DNA of 64,000 nucleotides, taken from positions 62,001-126,000 of the forward strand of contig NZ_JABFOE010000003.1 of the NCBI RefSeq assembly GCF_013116745.1. The letters are read 5' to 3'. This document shows, in pieces, positions 32,854 to 41,928 of the stretch. How positions within the stretch are numbered: position 1 is the stretch's first letter; each line of letters opens with the position of its first letter. A model generated the notes under the pieces. That model did no database searches and had not been told where the DNA came from. It was given only the letters and a program-made list of their open reading frames with translations. A program made the translations under genes and the position numbers. Source of the stretch: Arthrobacter sp. 260. Lineage in GTDB: Bacteria > Actinomycetota > Actinomycetes > Actinomycetales > Micrococcaceae.

Positions 32854-33192
32854 TCAGTTCTCGGTGGTGCTGTCCGGACCGCCGCGCGGCGTCCCTTTGG
32901 GCTGTCCGTCCTTGTCGACATTGCCGGCACCCCCGGGAATCTTCGCCGACGAGCGGTTGATGCCGGTGCCCTTGCCCAGGTGATCGGCATTCGGCTTTTC
33001 AGTCATCATCAGCATCGCGCAGACCACGAGGGCGGCAATGAAAGCGATCCCCGCCGCCGTAAGCCCGAGATCCACCCGCAACTCCCTGGTGCCCCCACCG
33101 GTGGAGACGATCATGGCCACGACTCCCGCGACCGCCGCGAGGGCGGCAGAGAAAATGAGCGGGCCTTTGACGCCCCTACTGGATTTGGACAC
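32854..33192 (-). CDS. Two-TM hypothetical membrane protein
   Basis: A 112-residue protein with two hydrophobic segments (about 11-30 and 42-64) and a polar Gly/Lys-rich cytoplasmic-type tail. This pattern is common among unnamed actinobacterial membrane proteins. TTGGGAAATTG precedes the region only weakly, but the ATG at 33192 has AAGGAG 6-7 nt upstream. No family recognised. Confidence 0.6.
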   Translation of the reverse strand: MSKSSRGVKGPLIFSAALAAVAGVVAMIVSTGGGTRELRVDLGLTAAGIAFIAALVVCAMLMMTEKPNADHLGKGTGINRSSAKIPGGAGNVDKDGQPKGTPRGGPDSTTEN

Positions 33193-33251
33193 TGTTACTC
33201 CTTGGGAAATTGCGGCTGATTTTTCTACGAGGGGTAGAAAGACTGCCGGTC

Positions 33252-33866
33252 CTAGTTTACGGGGTGGACGGCACCCGCCGGGGCCGGGTGACGCACGTCA
33301 TGCCGGTATCCCAGCGATGCAATCGCGAGGACGACGGCGGTGATCACCGCCCCGCCTCCTGCCACTCCGAGCAGTGCATGGGCGCCAGCACCCTGGAAAA
33401 TCGGCAGCAGCGCCCCGGATGCCAGGGTCACCGTGCCGACCACGATGAGATCCTTGGCGACAACGTTGGTACGGCGCTGCCTCAGGCCGACGTACAGCTC
33501 CGCGGAGCCAGCAATCACCAGCACGAGGGCTCCCGCCTGGGCGAACATGGCATCCGTGTGGATCCACAGGTTGAGGAAGGCGCCGACAGCCAGGAACCCT
33601 GGCGCGATGGAGACAAGCCACCGGTCCCCGCTGGACCGCAATCCAATTGCGCGCTCCAGCCAGGCGGCCGAGACGGCGAGCGCCAACAGGTACACCCCGC
33701 CGGCCACCGACATCACATGGACTGAGGGCTGCACCCAGAAGATCGTCAGCGCGCCGAACGCGGCCGACACCACGGCGCGGAACAGGAGGGGCTGCCACAC
33801 GGCTGCGGCCTGCTCGCGCGGTTGGCTCGGCGACTGAGCCGTAACATCGTGCTGTGCGGCACCCAT
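33252..33866 (-). CDS. Six-TM membrane protein, HdeD-like in layout
   Basis: A 204-residue protein with about six membrane segments after a 25-residue polar N-terminus. Short inter-helix loops and repeated helix pairs (SAAFGALTIFWVQPSVHVMSVAGGVYLL) resemble HdeD/DUF308-type membrane proteins, but the match is loose. Function unknown. Flanked by other small membrane protein genes in the same direction without tight spacing. Confidence 0.6.
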   Translation of the reverse strand: MGAAQHDVTAQSPSQPREQAAAVWQPLLFRAVVSAAFGALTIFWVQPSVHVMSVAGGVYLLALAVSAAWLERAIGLRSSGDRWLVSIAPGFLAVGAFLNLWIHTDAMFAQAGALVLVIAGSAELYVGLRQRRTNVVAKDLIVVGTVTLASGALLPIFQGAGAHALLGVAGGGAVITAVVLAIASLGYRHDVRHPAPAGAVHPVN

Positions 33867-33977
33867 GCGCAGACCTCCGGTTCGACGTAGGGCTGATCAG
33901 TTCAGTCCCGGACACTCCAGTTTATCCCCGCCCCGGCTCCCAGGGATGCTTCGGTACCCCCTCCGGGCCGACGCCCC

Positions 33978-35315
33978 CTAGCTCGCGCCGGTGACCATCC
34001 AGCGATCGTTCCGCACCCGCCACGCGAGCGTCCCGGCGCGCGCCGCCATGTAACCGACGCCAAACGCCAGCCACAGCCAGACGATGCCAGCCGGGCCGGA
34101 CAGACCGGCAGTGAACACCCAGACCAGCAGGGGCACATACAGCAGCAGATTCACAACTCCGGCGATCGCCAGGTACCGCGCGTCGCCAGCACCGATGAGA
34201 ACCCCGTCGAGCACAAATACCAGCCCGCAGATCGGTTGCGAGGCTGCGAGGACAAACAGGCCTGCGGCGAGCGCAGCCTGCACCGACTGGTCGGTGGTGA
34301 AGATCCAGCCAACAAACGGTGCCGCCAGCGCCAGGACTCCGCCGGTGATGACGCCGAACCCCAGCCCCCACAGGATCATCCGCCGGGTCAGCGCATGCGC
34401 CAGCGGCTTGTCACCGGCACCGAGCTCCTTGCCGATCAGAGCCTGTGCGGCGATGGCGAGCGCGTCAAGGGCAAACGCGAGGAAGATGAAGATGGTCATC
34501 ACCAACTGGTGGGCCGCGAGGGAGACCGAGCCCTGCGCCGTCGCGACATATACCGTTGCCAGGATCGCGATCCGCAGGCTCATCGTGCGAAGCATCAGCC
34601 AGGAACCGACCCGCGCCGTGGCCCGCAGTCCGTGCCAGGACAGCCGAAGGGGAACGTGGTTCGTTCGGGACAGGCGATAGACGATCGTCAGGTAGACCGC
34701 CGCCATCCCCCACTGGGTGATGCTGGTTCCCAGCGCGGATCCGGCAACCGAGAGACCCAGCCCGTAGACCAGCAGGAAGTTCAATCCGATATTCACGGCA
34801 AAGCCGATACCGGCCACCAGCAGCGGGGTCTTGGTGTCCTGCAGACCCCGGAGCACGCCGGTTGCTGCGAGCACCACCAGCATCGCCGTCAGGCCCGGCA
34901 TTGAGTAGCGCAGATAGTCGACAGCGAAGTCGTGCACCTGCCCTTGGGCCCCCATCAGCGAGGACAAGCCGGGGGCGAGGATCCAGCCCAGGGTGGAAAG
35001 AAGGACACCCAGCACGAGAGCCAGGCCAATACCGTCCCGGCCGGCCGCCACCGCATCCTGAAGCCTGCCGGCCCCCAGGAACCGTGCCACGGCCGGAGTG
35101 GTGGAGTAGGCAAGGAACACCATCAGGCCGACGGCGGTGTGCAGCACCGTGGAGGCCAGCCCCACACCAGCCAGTTCCTCCACTCCAAGATGACCCACGA
35201 TGGCAGAGTCGGCCAGCAGGAAAAGTGGCTCAGCGATCAGTGCACCCAGGGCGGGCACGGCAAGGTGCAGGATGCGCCGGCTCAGTTCACGGGTATCGGG
35301 AAGGGTGGTGCTCAC
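33978..35315 (-). CDS. MATE-family multidrug efflux protein (DinF-like)
   Basis: A 445-residue, twelve-segment MATE transporter. The N-terminal LSRRILHLAVPALGALIAEPLFLLADSAIVGHLG and the following VEELAGVGLAST are the family hallmark, placing it in the DinF branch. It uses a Na+ or H+ gradient to export drugs or metabolites. No regulator is immediately adjacent. Confidence 0.9.
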   Translation of the reverse strand: MSTTLPDTRELSRRILHLAVPALGALIAEPLFLLADSAIVGHLGVEELAGVGLASTVLHTAVGLMVFLAYSTTPAVARFLGAGRLQDAVAAGRDGIGLALVLGVLLSTLGWILAPGLSSLMGAQGQVHDFAVDYLRYSMPGLTAMLVVLAATGVLRGLQDTKTPLLVAGIGFAVNIGLNFLLVYGLGLSVAGSALGTSITQWGMAAVYLTIVYRLSRTNHVPLRLSWHGLRATARVGSWLMLRTMSLRIAILATVYVATAQGSVSLAAHQLVMTIFIFLAFALDALAIAAQALIGKELGAGDKPLAHALTRRMILWGLGFGVITGGVLALAAPFVGWIFTTDQSVQAALAAGLFVLAASQPICGLVFVLDGVLIGAGDARYLAIAGVVNLLLYVPLLVWVFTAGLSGPAGIVWLWLAFGVGYMAARAGTLAWRVRNDRWMVTGAS

Positions 35316-35437
35316 AAGGCCACCCTATGCCTTGCCCTGGACAGTCTGCGCGCCGCCGCCTGACCCCCGCCAGCGGCTCGAGCGTCGGTGTCGGCTACGC
35401 TGAAGAGTGAGGCACCACCGTCGGACAGGGAGTCCAC

Positions 35438-35794
35438 ATGAAAAAAGAAGTCTGGTTCTACATCGGCGGTCTCGTCGCGTTTTTCCTGAGCACCCTCTTC
35501 ATCCCGCAGGGTATTTCGGACTTCGCACGCGCGGCAGCCCTCAACGAGGCGGTCCCCTCCGGCGCCGGCCTGAACCTCGCCATCGGCGCCGTCCTGATTG
35601 CGACGGCGATCACCCTCCTCGCCAGCGGCTACGTGATCCGCCGGAGACAGCTCACCACCACCCGGACCTACGGCAGCGACGACCCGGATGAAATCACCCG
35701 TCAGCGCCCCACCCAGGGGTACACGAATCGCCCGGAGTGGATGGACCGACCGTCCAACCACATGGGTGATAACACCGGCCACAAACGGGACTAG
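35438..35794 (+). CDS. Two-TM hypothetical protein with polar tail
   Basis: A 118-residue protein with membrane segments at about 6-24 and 45-65 and a hydrophilic C-terminus rich in Thr, Asp and Arg. GGAG precedes the ATG. Its stop overlaps the end of the convergent TetR gene by 4 nt. No family recognised. Confidence 0.6.
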   Translation: MKKEVWFYIGGLVAFFLSTLFIPQGISDFARAAALNEAVPSGAGLNLAIGAVLIATAITLLASGYVIRRRQLTTTRTYGSDDPDEITRQRPTQGYTNRPEWMDRPSNHMGDNTGHKRD

Positions 35795-36432
35795 ATCCCC
35801 TTCTCGACCATCTCCAGCAGCCGCTGCGCAGCCACCAACCGCTGATCCGGGTCCAGTCCGCGCAACGGGCCGTCGATCACCAGCATTGCGAGTCCGTGGA
35901 CGGATGACCAGGCCACGAATTCGGCTCCCGCCCGCCGGTCCACTGGCAGCACCCCGGCGTCGACCAGCGCATCCAGGGCGTCGGACAGGAGCTGGAAGGG
36001 AGTCCGGCCGTGCGGCCCCGCGGAATCCCCGGTTGCCGCGTCCCGCAGATCAACGTGGTTGGCGAACGCGGTCCTGAACAACCCGGGCTCGGTTTGGGCG
36101 AAGCGAAGGTATCCCGCCCCCACGGCGCGGAGTCTGGCCCGGGCCATCGCCGCGTCATCCTGGCGGGCGCCGTCATCGATCGCTGACAGCTCATCTTCCA
36201 TGGCCGCCGCCAGCCTCGACTGGGCGGCAAGCGAGACCGCCCAGAGCAGCGCACCCTTGTCGGTGAAGTGGCGGTAGGCGGCGTTCGGGGTGACCCCGGC
36301 GCGACGGGTGACTTCCCTGAGGACGACCGCATCCGGCCCGCCCTCGCGTGCCAGACCGGTACCCGCGTCGATCAGCGCCCGGCGAAGGTCGCCATGCCGG
36401 TAGGTGGTGCGCGGACTGGACTGCTCGGTCAC
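35791..36432 (-). CDS. TetR/AcrR regulator with WHG-type C-terminal domain
   Basis: A 213-residue TetR regulator. The helix-turn-helix is VVLREVTRRAGVTPNAAYRHFTDKGALLWAVS; the C-terminal domain (LRAVGAGYLRFAQTEPGLFRTAF, FVAWSSVHGLAMLVIDGPLRG) has the WHG motif group, in which W-S-x-x-H-G is the recognisable piece. The effector and target are unknown; the only genes nearby are a small membrane protein and the DUF4031 gene. A weak repeat AACACTGT lies upstream of the start. Confidence 0.85.
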   Translation of the reverse strand: MTEQSSPRTTYRHGDLRRALIDAGTGLAREGGPDAVVLREVTRRAGVTPNAAYRHFTDKGALLWAVSLAAQSRLAAAMEDELSAIDDGARQDDAAMARARLRAVGAGYLRFAQTEPGLFRTAFANHVDLRDAATGDSAGPHGRTPFQLLSDALDALVDAGVLPVDRRAGAEFVAWSSVHGLAMLVIDGPLRGLDPDQRLVAAQRLLEMVEKGI

Positions 36433-36508
36433 TGGATCATTGGCCTTACCTCGGATGACTGCAAGTGAACACTGTCTACAAGTCTGTCACGGAGTCCACT
36501 GCACTGGT

Positions 36509-37387
36509 TCAGGACCGCAGTTCACCCGTCAAATTCGCCAGGGCGGCTTCCTGCCACAGCCGCCGGGCTGGGACGGTACGGAACAGCTGGTTCATGGCGA
36601 GGAGCCTGCGCACGACGTCGTCCCTGCCTACCGCGAAGTCCGCATCGGACACATGGGCGTACTCCTGTCGCACCGCCGCGACATACCGCTCGTAGCCCTG
36701 CGCCGACCGGCCGAGTACCGCCAGGTCGGCATCACACAACAGCTCACCCGCCCGATCACCCGGGGCCGGGTCATGCGACGCCGTCAGGAGCACCAGGCGC
36801 ACCACCTCCGACACCTCGGCTGCGGGCAGGAGGCCAGTCAGCCACTCCTCGGCGAGCGCAGCGGACGCGCGCTCATCCTCTCCAGCCATACCCTCGTACA
36901 CGGCGTCATGGAACCAAGCCGCGAGGCGCACCTGGCGGCGAAGGGACCCGTCGTCGTCGGGCTGGAAGATCGCATCGAGCGCCTCCAGGACGTCCAGGAG
37001 ATGGGACGGGGTGTGATAGCGGCGATGAGCCTCGGACCATCGGTTGACCAGGGACTCGCCGAGCTCCGGGCTCCGGGGCGCCAGCGCCGCCCAGCGCGCA
37101 AGCAGTGCCCGCCGCAGGCGCGGCGTCCGCTGCCGAGCCGGGATGCGCAGCCCGCTGGCAATCAGGATCCGCGTCAGGGTTCCGCAGTCCACCTCTGTCG
37201 CCCCCAGCGCCACCAGTTTCCGGTAGCGGCGGACGGGGACGTCATAGTGATCGCCGTCGAATGCCCGCTCGGCAATGCCGGCAGCGGCGGCAAAGGAGTG
37301 GAGTTCGGTGAGTGAGGTGTCGGAGATCAGGTGGGAGAACTCGGTCCCGTGGGCCGGCCACAGTGGGGGGTCGATGTAGATGGCCAT
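36509..37387 (-). CDS. DUF4031-HD domain fusion protein
   Basis: A 292-residue two-domain protein. Residues 1-80 match DUF4031 (MAIYIDPPLWPAHGTEFSHL, then AFDGDHYDVPVRRY). Residues about 110-290 are an HD-type metal phosphohydrolase-like domain: H in RRYHTPSHLLDVLEAL, HD in AAWFHDAVYEGM, and a later D in LLCDADLAVLG, forming the H...HD...D set. HD proteins of this group hydrolyse nucleotides or other phosphate esters; the substrate is unknown. Divergent from the RHH regulator gene. Confidence 0.8.
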   Translation of the reverse strand: MAIYIDPPLWPAHGTEFSHLISDTSLTELHSFAAAAGIAERAFDGDHYDVPVRRYRKLVALGATEVDCGTLTRILIASGLRIPARQRTPRLRRALLARWAALAPRSPELGESLVNRWSEAHRRYHTPSHLLDVLEALDAIFQPDDDGSLRRQVRLAAWFHDAVYEGMAGEDERASAALAEEWLTGLLPAAEVSEVVRLVLLTASHDPAPGDRAGELLCDADLAVLGRSAQGYERYVAAVRQEYAHVSDADFAVGRDDVVRRLLAMNQLFRTVPARRLWQEAALANLTGELRS

Positions 37388-37427
37388 CGTCCCAGCCTAC
37401 CGGCGGCCTTCCCGAACTTTCTGAAGG

Positions 37428-37478
37428 TGACACCACTTTTGCTTGACATGACACCACTATGGTGTCACTCTGGTGTTA
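37428..37478. promoter_or_regulatory. Array of four RHH half-sites in a promoter
   Basis: TGACACCA at 37428-37435 and 37449-37456, then inverted TGGTGTCA at 37460-37467 and TGGTGTTA at 37471-37478. The middle two form a perfect palindrome with a 3-bp centre, and start-to-start spacings are 21, 11 and 11 bp, i.e. about one or two helical turns. TTGACA (37443-37448) lies between the first two sites, and the last half-site touches the ATG of the RHH gene. This layout is typical of cooperative autorepression. Confidence 0.75.
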
Positions 37479-37966
37479 TGGAATTGGGACGATACGTCAG
37501 TGACCTGCAACGCCAGTTGGTGGATGCGTCGGAAGGCGGCTCCGAAGATACCCGCGCCGCCGCCGAACGCCTTGCCGCCGGACTGGACGCCGCCACCCGG
37601 ATTGTCCTCCTTGACGTTCTGTCGGCCGCGGCCGGAGAGATCACCCGCGATCTCGCCCCCGGTTCGGTTGACCTCCGGCTGAGGGGGCGCGAGGTCGAGT
37701 TTGTCGTGACCCCGTCAGCAACCGACGCCGATGCCGACGAACCGACTGCCGTGACCGTGGACCAGGACGACGCAAGCACCACCAGGACCACCCTGCGCCT
37801 CCCCGACGCCCTGAAAGCGCGGGTGGACGACGCGGCCGCAGCCGACGGCATGTCCGTCAACACCTGGCTGGTCCGCGCGGTGGCCTCTGCGCTCCAACCG
37901 AAGCAACGACGCTCCGCCCAGCGCGCGCTGCGCTCCGGCGACAACTTCGCGGGATGGGCGCGCTAG
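37478..37966 (+). CDS. Ribbon-helix-helix (HicB/Arc-like) regulator
   Basis: A 162-residue protein. The C-terminal part (about 105-145) is a ribbon-helix-helix DNA-binding domain: strand TTRTTLRLPDALKARV then helices DDAAAADGMSVNTWLVRAVASAL. The N-terminal 70 residues are helical and acidic, possibly for oligomerisation or ligand binding. There is no partner HicA toxin next to it. The ATG at 37478 overlaps the operator array, with no ribosome site and a TTGACA about 30 nt upstream, so leaderless transcription and autorepression are likely. It precedes the DUF4097 and ABC genes in the same direction. Confidence 0.8.
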   Translation: MELGRYVSDLQRQLVDASEGGSEDTRAAAERLAAGLDAATRIVLLDVLSAAAGEITRDLAPGSVDLRLRGREVEFVVTPSATDADADEPTAVTVDQDDASTTRTTLRLPDALKARVDDAAAADGMSVNTWLVRAVASALQPKQRRSAQRALRSGDNFAGWAR

Positions 37967-38046
37967 CCAGCGCCCGCCCCACAACTTAATCCGCCCCGCG
38001 GACCCGCGGGGATAATCCACCACGCCTACCAGGGGAGTACTTCAGC

Positions 38047-38892
38047 ATGCCTACTTACACCACCCCCACCGCCATCGACCTCGCCGTCAACCTGCAGGTC
38101 GGTGCTCTGGACGTCATCGCCAGCGACCGTTCCGACACCGTGGTCACTGTGTCACCCACCAACCCGGACCGGGCCGTCGACCGCCGGGGGGTCGAGGCGA
38201 CCACCGTCGACTTCGACGGCACACGGCTCACCGTCACCGGTCCGAAGCCCCGATTCAACATGATCGGACCCACCGAGTCGGTCGACCTGCTGATCGAGTT
38301 GCCCACCGGCTCCCGGCTGACCGCCAGGGTGGCGACCGGCGGGGTACGCACCGTCGGCCGGCTGGGCGCCACCCGGATCAAGAACTTGATGGGGCCAGTG
38401 GACATCGACGCCACCGGCGAACTGTGGTTGCGCGCCGGGCACGGCAACGCGACCGCCGGATCCGTCGGCGGCGGTGCCGAAATCACCGCTGACCACGGCC
38501 AGATCCGGGTCGGCGCCATCGGCGGGGAGTCAATCCTCAAAGCCTCCCACGGTGCCATCTCCGTCGGGGAAGCGGGCGGCGACCTAGAGGCGAAACTCTC
38601 CTACGGCGACTTTGAAGTCGGCAGGGCCCTCGCATCAGTGACGGCCAAAACCGCCTATGGCAGCATCACGCTTCCCGACGTAGGAAGCGGATCCATCGCC
38701 GTTGAGAGCGGGTACGGCCAGGTCACCATCGGGATCCGTCCAGGAGTTGCGGCCTGGCTGGACCTGTCATCCAAAGTCGGCCACATCCGCAACGAGCTCG
38801 ACGGCGACAGGGCCCCGGCGCCGTCCGAGCAAACCGTCGCCGTCCGTGCGCGCACCCAGGGCGGCAACATCTCCATCCACCGGACCCGGTAG
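38047..38892 (+). CDS. DUF4097-family beta-repeat protein
   Basis: A 281-residue protein built of short repeating beta strands (for example GPVDIDATGELWLRAGHGNA, AEITADHGQIRVGAIGG, AKTAYGSITLPDVGSGS), the DUF4097 adhesin-like beta-helix pattern. No signal peptide or membrane segment is visible, so it is probably cytoplasmic. AGGGGAG precedes the ATG. It sits between the RHH regulator (80-nt gap) and an ABC exporter (38-nt gap), which suggests a joint function that I cannot name. Confidence 0.78.
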   Translation: MPTYTTPTAIDLAVNLQVGALDVIASDRSDTVVTVSPTNPDRAVDRRGVEATTVDFDGTRLTVTGPKPRFNMIGPTESVDLLIELPTGSRLTARVATGGVRTVGRLGATRIKNLMGPVDIDATGELWLRAGHGNATAGSVGGGAEITADHGQIRVGAIGGESILKASHGAISVGEAGGDLEAKLSYGDFEVGRALASVTAKTAYGSITLPDVGSGSIAVESGYGQVTIGIRPGVAAWLDLSSKVGHIRNELDGDRAPAPSEQTVAVRARTQGGNISIHRTR

Positions 38893-38930
38893 CGGCGCGC
38901 CAGCCGGGCACACCTGATAAGGAACCTGAC

Positions 38931-39875
38931 ATGCATTCGACAGCAATCAGCCTTGAGGGACTCCGTAAGTCCTACGGCGACAAAATGGTGCTCGACGGCG
39001 TCGACCTCGGTGTCGGCACCGGAACAGTCACCGCACTGCTCGGCCAGAACGGGGCGGGCAAAACCACCACGATCCACATCCTCTCGACACTGATCCACGC
39101 CGACGCCGGTACCGCCTCGGTGGCCGGCTGCGACGTCGCCGGGGATCCCGACGGTGTTCGCGCCGCGATCGGCCTGACCGGGCAGTTCTCGGCGGTCGAT
39201 GACCTGCTGACGGGCGAGGAAAATCTTTACCTAATGGCCCGCCTCAGGCACCTCGGGGCGAAACGCTCACGAACACGAGTGGCTGAGCTCCTGGAGCAGT
39301 TCGACCTGGCTGAATCGGCACGAAACCGCCTGTCCACCTACTCCGGTGGGATGCGACGGCGGCTCGACCTTGCGATGACCCTGGTCGCGACGCCAAGCGT
39401 GATTTTCCTCGACGAACCAACCAGCGGCCTGGATCCGCGGAGCCGCCACACTATGTGGGACATGGTGCGGAACCTGGTCGCCGAGGGCACCACAGTGCTG
39501 CTCACCACCCAGCATCTGGAAGAGGCGGACCGGCTTGCCGACCGGATTGCGGTTCTCGACGGCGGCCGGATCGTGGCCGAGGGAACACCGGACGAGCTCA
39601 AACGGCTGGTGCCCGGCGGTCACGTCCGGCTCCGTTTCGCCGACGCCGCTACTTTGGGGTCCGCCGCGCAGCTGTTGCAGGAGTCGGAGAGCGATGAGTC
39701 GGGGCTTTCCCTCACAGTGCCGAGCCAGGGCGAACCCGCCGCCCTCCGTGCGCTCCTGAACCGCCTCGACGCGGCGAACCTTCCCGTTGACCACCTCAGC
39801 ATCCACACCCCCGACCTCGATGACGTGTTCTTCGCCCTCACTGGCCGGGTCGAGACGAAAGGAACCCTCCCATGA
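38931..39875 (+). CDS. ABC exporter ATP-binding protein (DrrA-like)
   Basis: A 314-residue ATPase of the daunorubicin-resistance DrrA group. Walker A GQNGAGKTT (about residue 41), signature YSGGMRRRLD (about 138), Walker B VIFLDEPTSGLD (about 160), H-loop in LLTTQHLEEADRLAD. A C-terminal extension as in DrrA follows. It powers the permease encoded immediately downstream (4-nt overlap). Confidence 0.9.
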   Translation: MHSTAISLEGLRKSYGDKMVLDGVDLGVGTGTVTALLGQNGAGKTTTIHILSTLIHADAGTASVAGCDVAGDPDGVRAAIGLTGQFSAVDDLLTGEENLYLMARLRHLGAKRSRTRVAELLEQFDLAESARNRLSTYSGGMRRRLDLAMTLVATPSVIFLDEPTSGLDPRSRHTMWDMVRNLVAEGTTVLLTTQHLEEADRLADRIAVLDGGRIVAEGTPDELKRLVPGGHVRLRFADAATLGSAAQLLQESESDESGLSLTVPSQGEPAALRALLNRLDAANLPVDHLSIHTPDLDDVFFALTGRVETKGTLP

Positions 39876-40705
39876 CCACCACCGCCGCGTCACCGGTCCG
39901 CCCGGGCGCGAAACGGCCATCCCACGCCGTGGCAGATGCGATCACCCTGCTGCGCCGCAACCTGCTCCACATGGTCCGCTACCCCGGGCTGTCCCTGTTC
40001 ACCATCCTCGGCCCCGTGGTCGCCCTCCTGTTCATCGTGCACGTGTTCGGTGGCACCCTCGGGGCGGGCCTTCCCGGCGTCGACGCCGGTGGCGGCCGCG
40101 AGGCCTACGTCTCCTACGTCCTGCCAGGAATCCTGATGGTCACTGTCGCGAGCAGTGCCGGTGGGGTCGCCATCACCGCGGCGATGGATATGACGGAGGG
40201 GATCACCGCCCGGTTCCGGACCATGGCCATCTCGCGGTCCGCAGTCCTCGCCGGGCATGTGCTGGGAAACACGATCGTGGGCCTGATCGCCGTCGTCCTC
40301 GTCTTCGGCGTCGGCCTGCTCATCGGTTTCCGTCCGACGGCAGACCTGCCCGGGTGGCTTTCCGCCCTCGGCCTCATTGCCCTGACCTGCTATGCGATCA
40401 GCTGGCTGGGCGTGGCCATGGGAATCCAGGCGAAATCGGTCGAAACGGCGAGCAACTGGCCGTTGCTGTTGACCCTCCTGCCGTTCCTGGGGAGCGGGTT
40501 CGTCCCGACAGCATCGATGCCCGAATGGCTGCAGTGGTTTGCCCAGTACCAGCCGTTCACTCCCCTCATCGAGGCCCTCCGCGGCCTGCTGTTCGGCACC
40601 GACCCGGGCTGGAACCTGTGGGTGTCACTGGGCTGGTGCGTGGTGATTATCGCCATCGGCTACGCCTGGTCCATGAGCATCTATGAGCGGAGGTCGGTGC
40701 GCTGA
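39872..40705 (+). CDS. ABC-2 type permease (DrrB-like)
   Basis: A 277-residue six-segment permease of the ABC-2 family, partner of the ATPase at 38931. The stretch YVLPGILMVTVASSAGGVAITAAMD and the FVPTASMPEWLQWFAQYQPFTPLIEALRGL segment are typical of DrrB-like exporters. It starts inside the ATPase stop. The last gene of the RHH-DUF4097-ABC unit; substrate unknown. Confidence 0.88.
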   Translation: MTTTAASPVRPGAKRPSHAVADAITLLRRNLLHMVRYPGLSLFTILGPVVALLFIVHVFGGTLGAGLPGVDAGGGREAYVSYVLPGILMVTVASSAGGVAITAAMDMTEGITARFRTMAISRSAVLAGHVLGNTIVGLIAVVLVFGVGLLIGFRPTADLPGWLSALGLIALTCYAISWLGVAMGIQAKSVETASNWPLLLTLLPFLGSGFVPTASMPEWLQWFAQYQPFTPLIEALRGLLFGTDPGWNLWVSLGWCVVIIAIGYAWSMSIYERRSVR

Positions 40706-40838
40706 CGGGTCCCTGACCGGTCCACCCGATACCGAAACAAAGGCATGGCCGCGGCCGCAGGGAAGCTATGTACAGGGCACCGCGGCTGTGCCATTGTTTA
40801 CAGTGTTCACATCAGTTACCCACTGAACCGAGGACCCC

Positions 40839-41927
40839 ATGACCACAACACTGATGGCTATCGGCACCAAGAAGGGCCTGTGGCTCGCCACCAGCACTGA
40901 CCGCCAATCCTGGACACTGTCCGAGCCGCACTTCCTCATGCAGGAGGTCGCCAGCGTCGGCATCGACACCCGCGAGGACCGGACCCGTATCCTCGTGGGA
41001 GTGCTCTCCTACCACTGGGGTCCAACAGTGGTCTACTCCGACGACCTGGGGGCCACCTGGTCCGAACCCGAGCAGGGTGCCATCAAGTTTGACGGATCCG
41101 ATGACACAGCGGTCGGGCGGATCTGGCAGCTCCAACCGGACTCCGCCGACCGCCCCGGAGTCGTCTGGGCCGGCTGCGAACCCATCTCGGTGTGGAAGTC
41201 GACCGACTACGGTGAACACTTCGAATTGAACCGCGGCCTCTGGGACCACCCGCACCGTTCCGAATGGGGCGCCGGGTTCGGCGGTGCCGCAGCGCACTCG
41301 GTGATCCCGAGCCCCGTCAGCGACACGGTCCACGTGGCCATGAGCACCGGTGGGGTATACCGCTCCGACGACGGCGGCGCGTCCTGGGCCCCCCGGAACA
41401 AGGGAATCTCGGCCTACTTCATGCCGGACCCCAACCCGGAATTTGGCCAATGCGTCCACAAGATCGCCCGGGACGCAGTTGAACCGAACCGGCTGTACGC
41501 GCAGAACCATCACGGGGTGTACCGCTCCGATGACAGCGGTGAGACCTGGGAGTCGATCGCTGACGGGCTGCCCGCAGACTTCGGGTTCGTGATGCTCACC
41601 CACCCGCGCCGCAGTGGCACGGCCTGGGTGATCCCGTTGAAGGCCGATGGGGAGCGGATCCCGCCGGAGGCGAAGCTCGCGGTCCACCGCACTGACGATG
41701 CCGGGTCCTCCTGGACCCGTCAGGACCGGGGGCTGCCCGACAACGAGTACAACGCCGTCCTGCGGGACGCCGCCGGGGTCGACACGCTGGAGCCGGTGGG
41801 CGTGTACTTCGGCACCCGCGGGGGCACCGTCTATGCGAGCAACGATGAGGGTGGCTCGTTCAGCGAGGTGGCCTCCCACTTGCCGGACGTGCTGTGCGTC
41901 CGTGCGGCCGCCGTCGTCGGCGCCTAG
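40839..41927 (+). CDS. Asp-box (BNR) beta-propeller, exo-sialidase-like
   Basis: A 362-residue propeller with at least five Asp-box motifs of the S-x-D-x-G-x-(T/S)-W type (YSDDLGATW, YRSDDGGASW, YRSDDSGETW, HRTDDAGSSW, YASNDEGGSF). There is no signal peptide and the sialidase catalytic Arg triad is not evident, so it is probably a cytoplasmic structural or enzymatic propeller of unknown activity. GGACCCC precedes the ATG weakly. The next gene, encoding a MoaD-like protein, starts 1 nt after its stop, so the two are coupled. Confidence 0.78.
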   Translation: MTTTLMAIGTKKGLWLATSTDRQSWTLSEPHFLMQEVASVGIDTREDRTRILVGVLSYHWGPTVVYSDDLGATWSEPEQGAIKFDGSDDTAVGRIWQLQPDSADRPGVVWAGCEPISVWKSTDYGEHFELNRGLWDHPHRSEWGAGFGGAAAHSVIPSPVSDTVHVAMSTGGVYRSDDGGASWAPRNKGISAYFMPDPNPEFGQCVHKIARDAVEPNRLYAQNHHGVYRSDDSGETWESIADGLPADFGFVMLTHPRRSGTAWVIPLKADGERIPPEAKLAVHRTDDAGSSWTRQDRGLPDNEYNAVLRDAAGVDTLEPVGVYFGTRGGTVYASNDEGGSFSEVASHLPDVLCVRAAAVVGA

Positions 41928-41928
41928 G

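Noticed and set aside
33298-33915. 205-codon open frame on the minus strand
   Set aside because: It is a shadow of the six-TM membrane protein at 33252-33866.
37331-37477. Upstream extension of the RHH gene
   Set aside because: It overlaps the divergent DUF4031 gene and runs through the operator array; the ATG at 37478 starts the conserved region.
37478-37966. HicAB toxin-antitoxin pair
   Set aside because: There is no small HicA-like gene next to the RHH gene; the following genes encode DUF4097 and ABC proteins.
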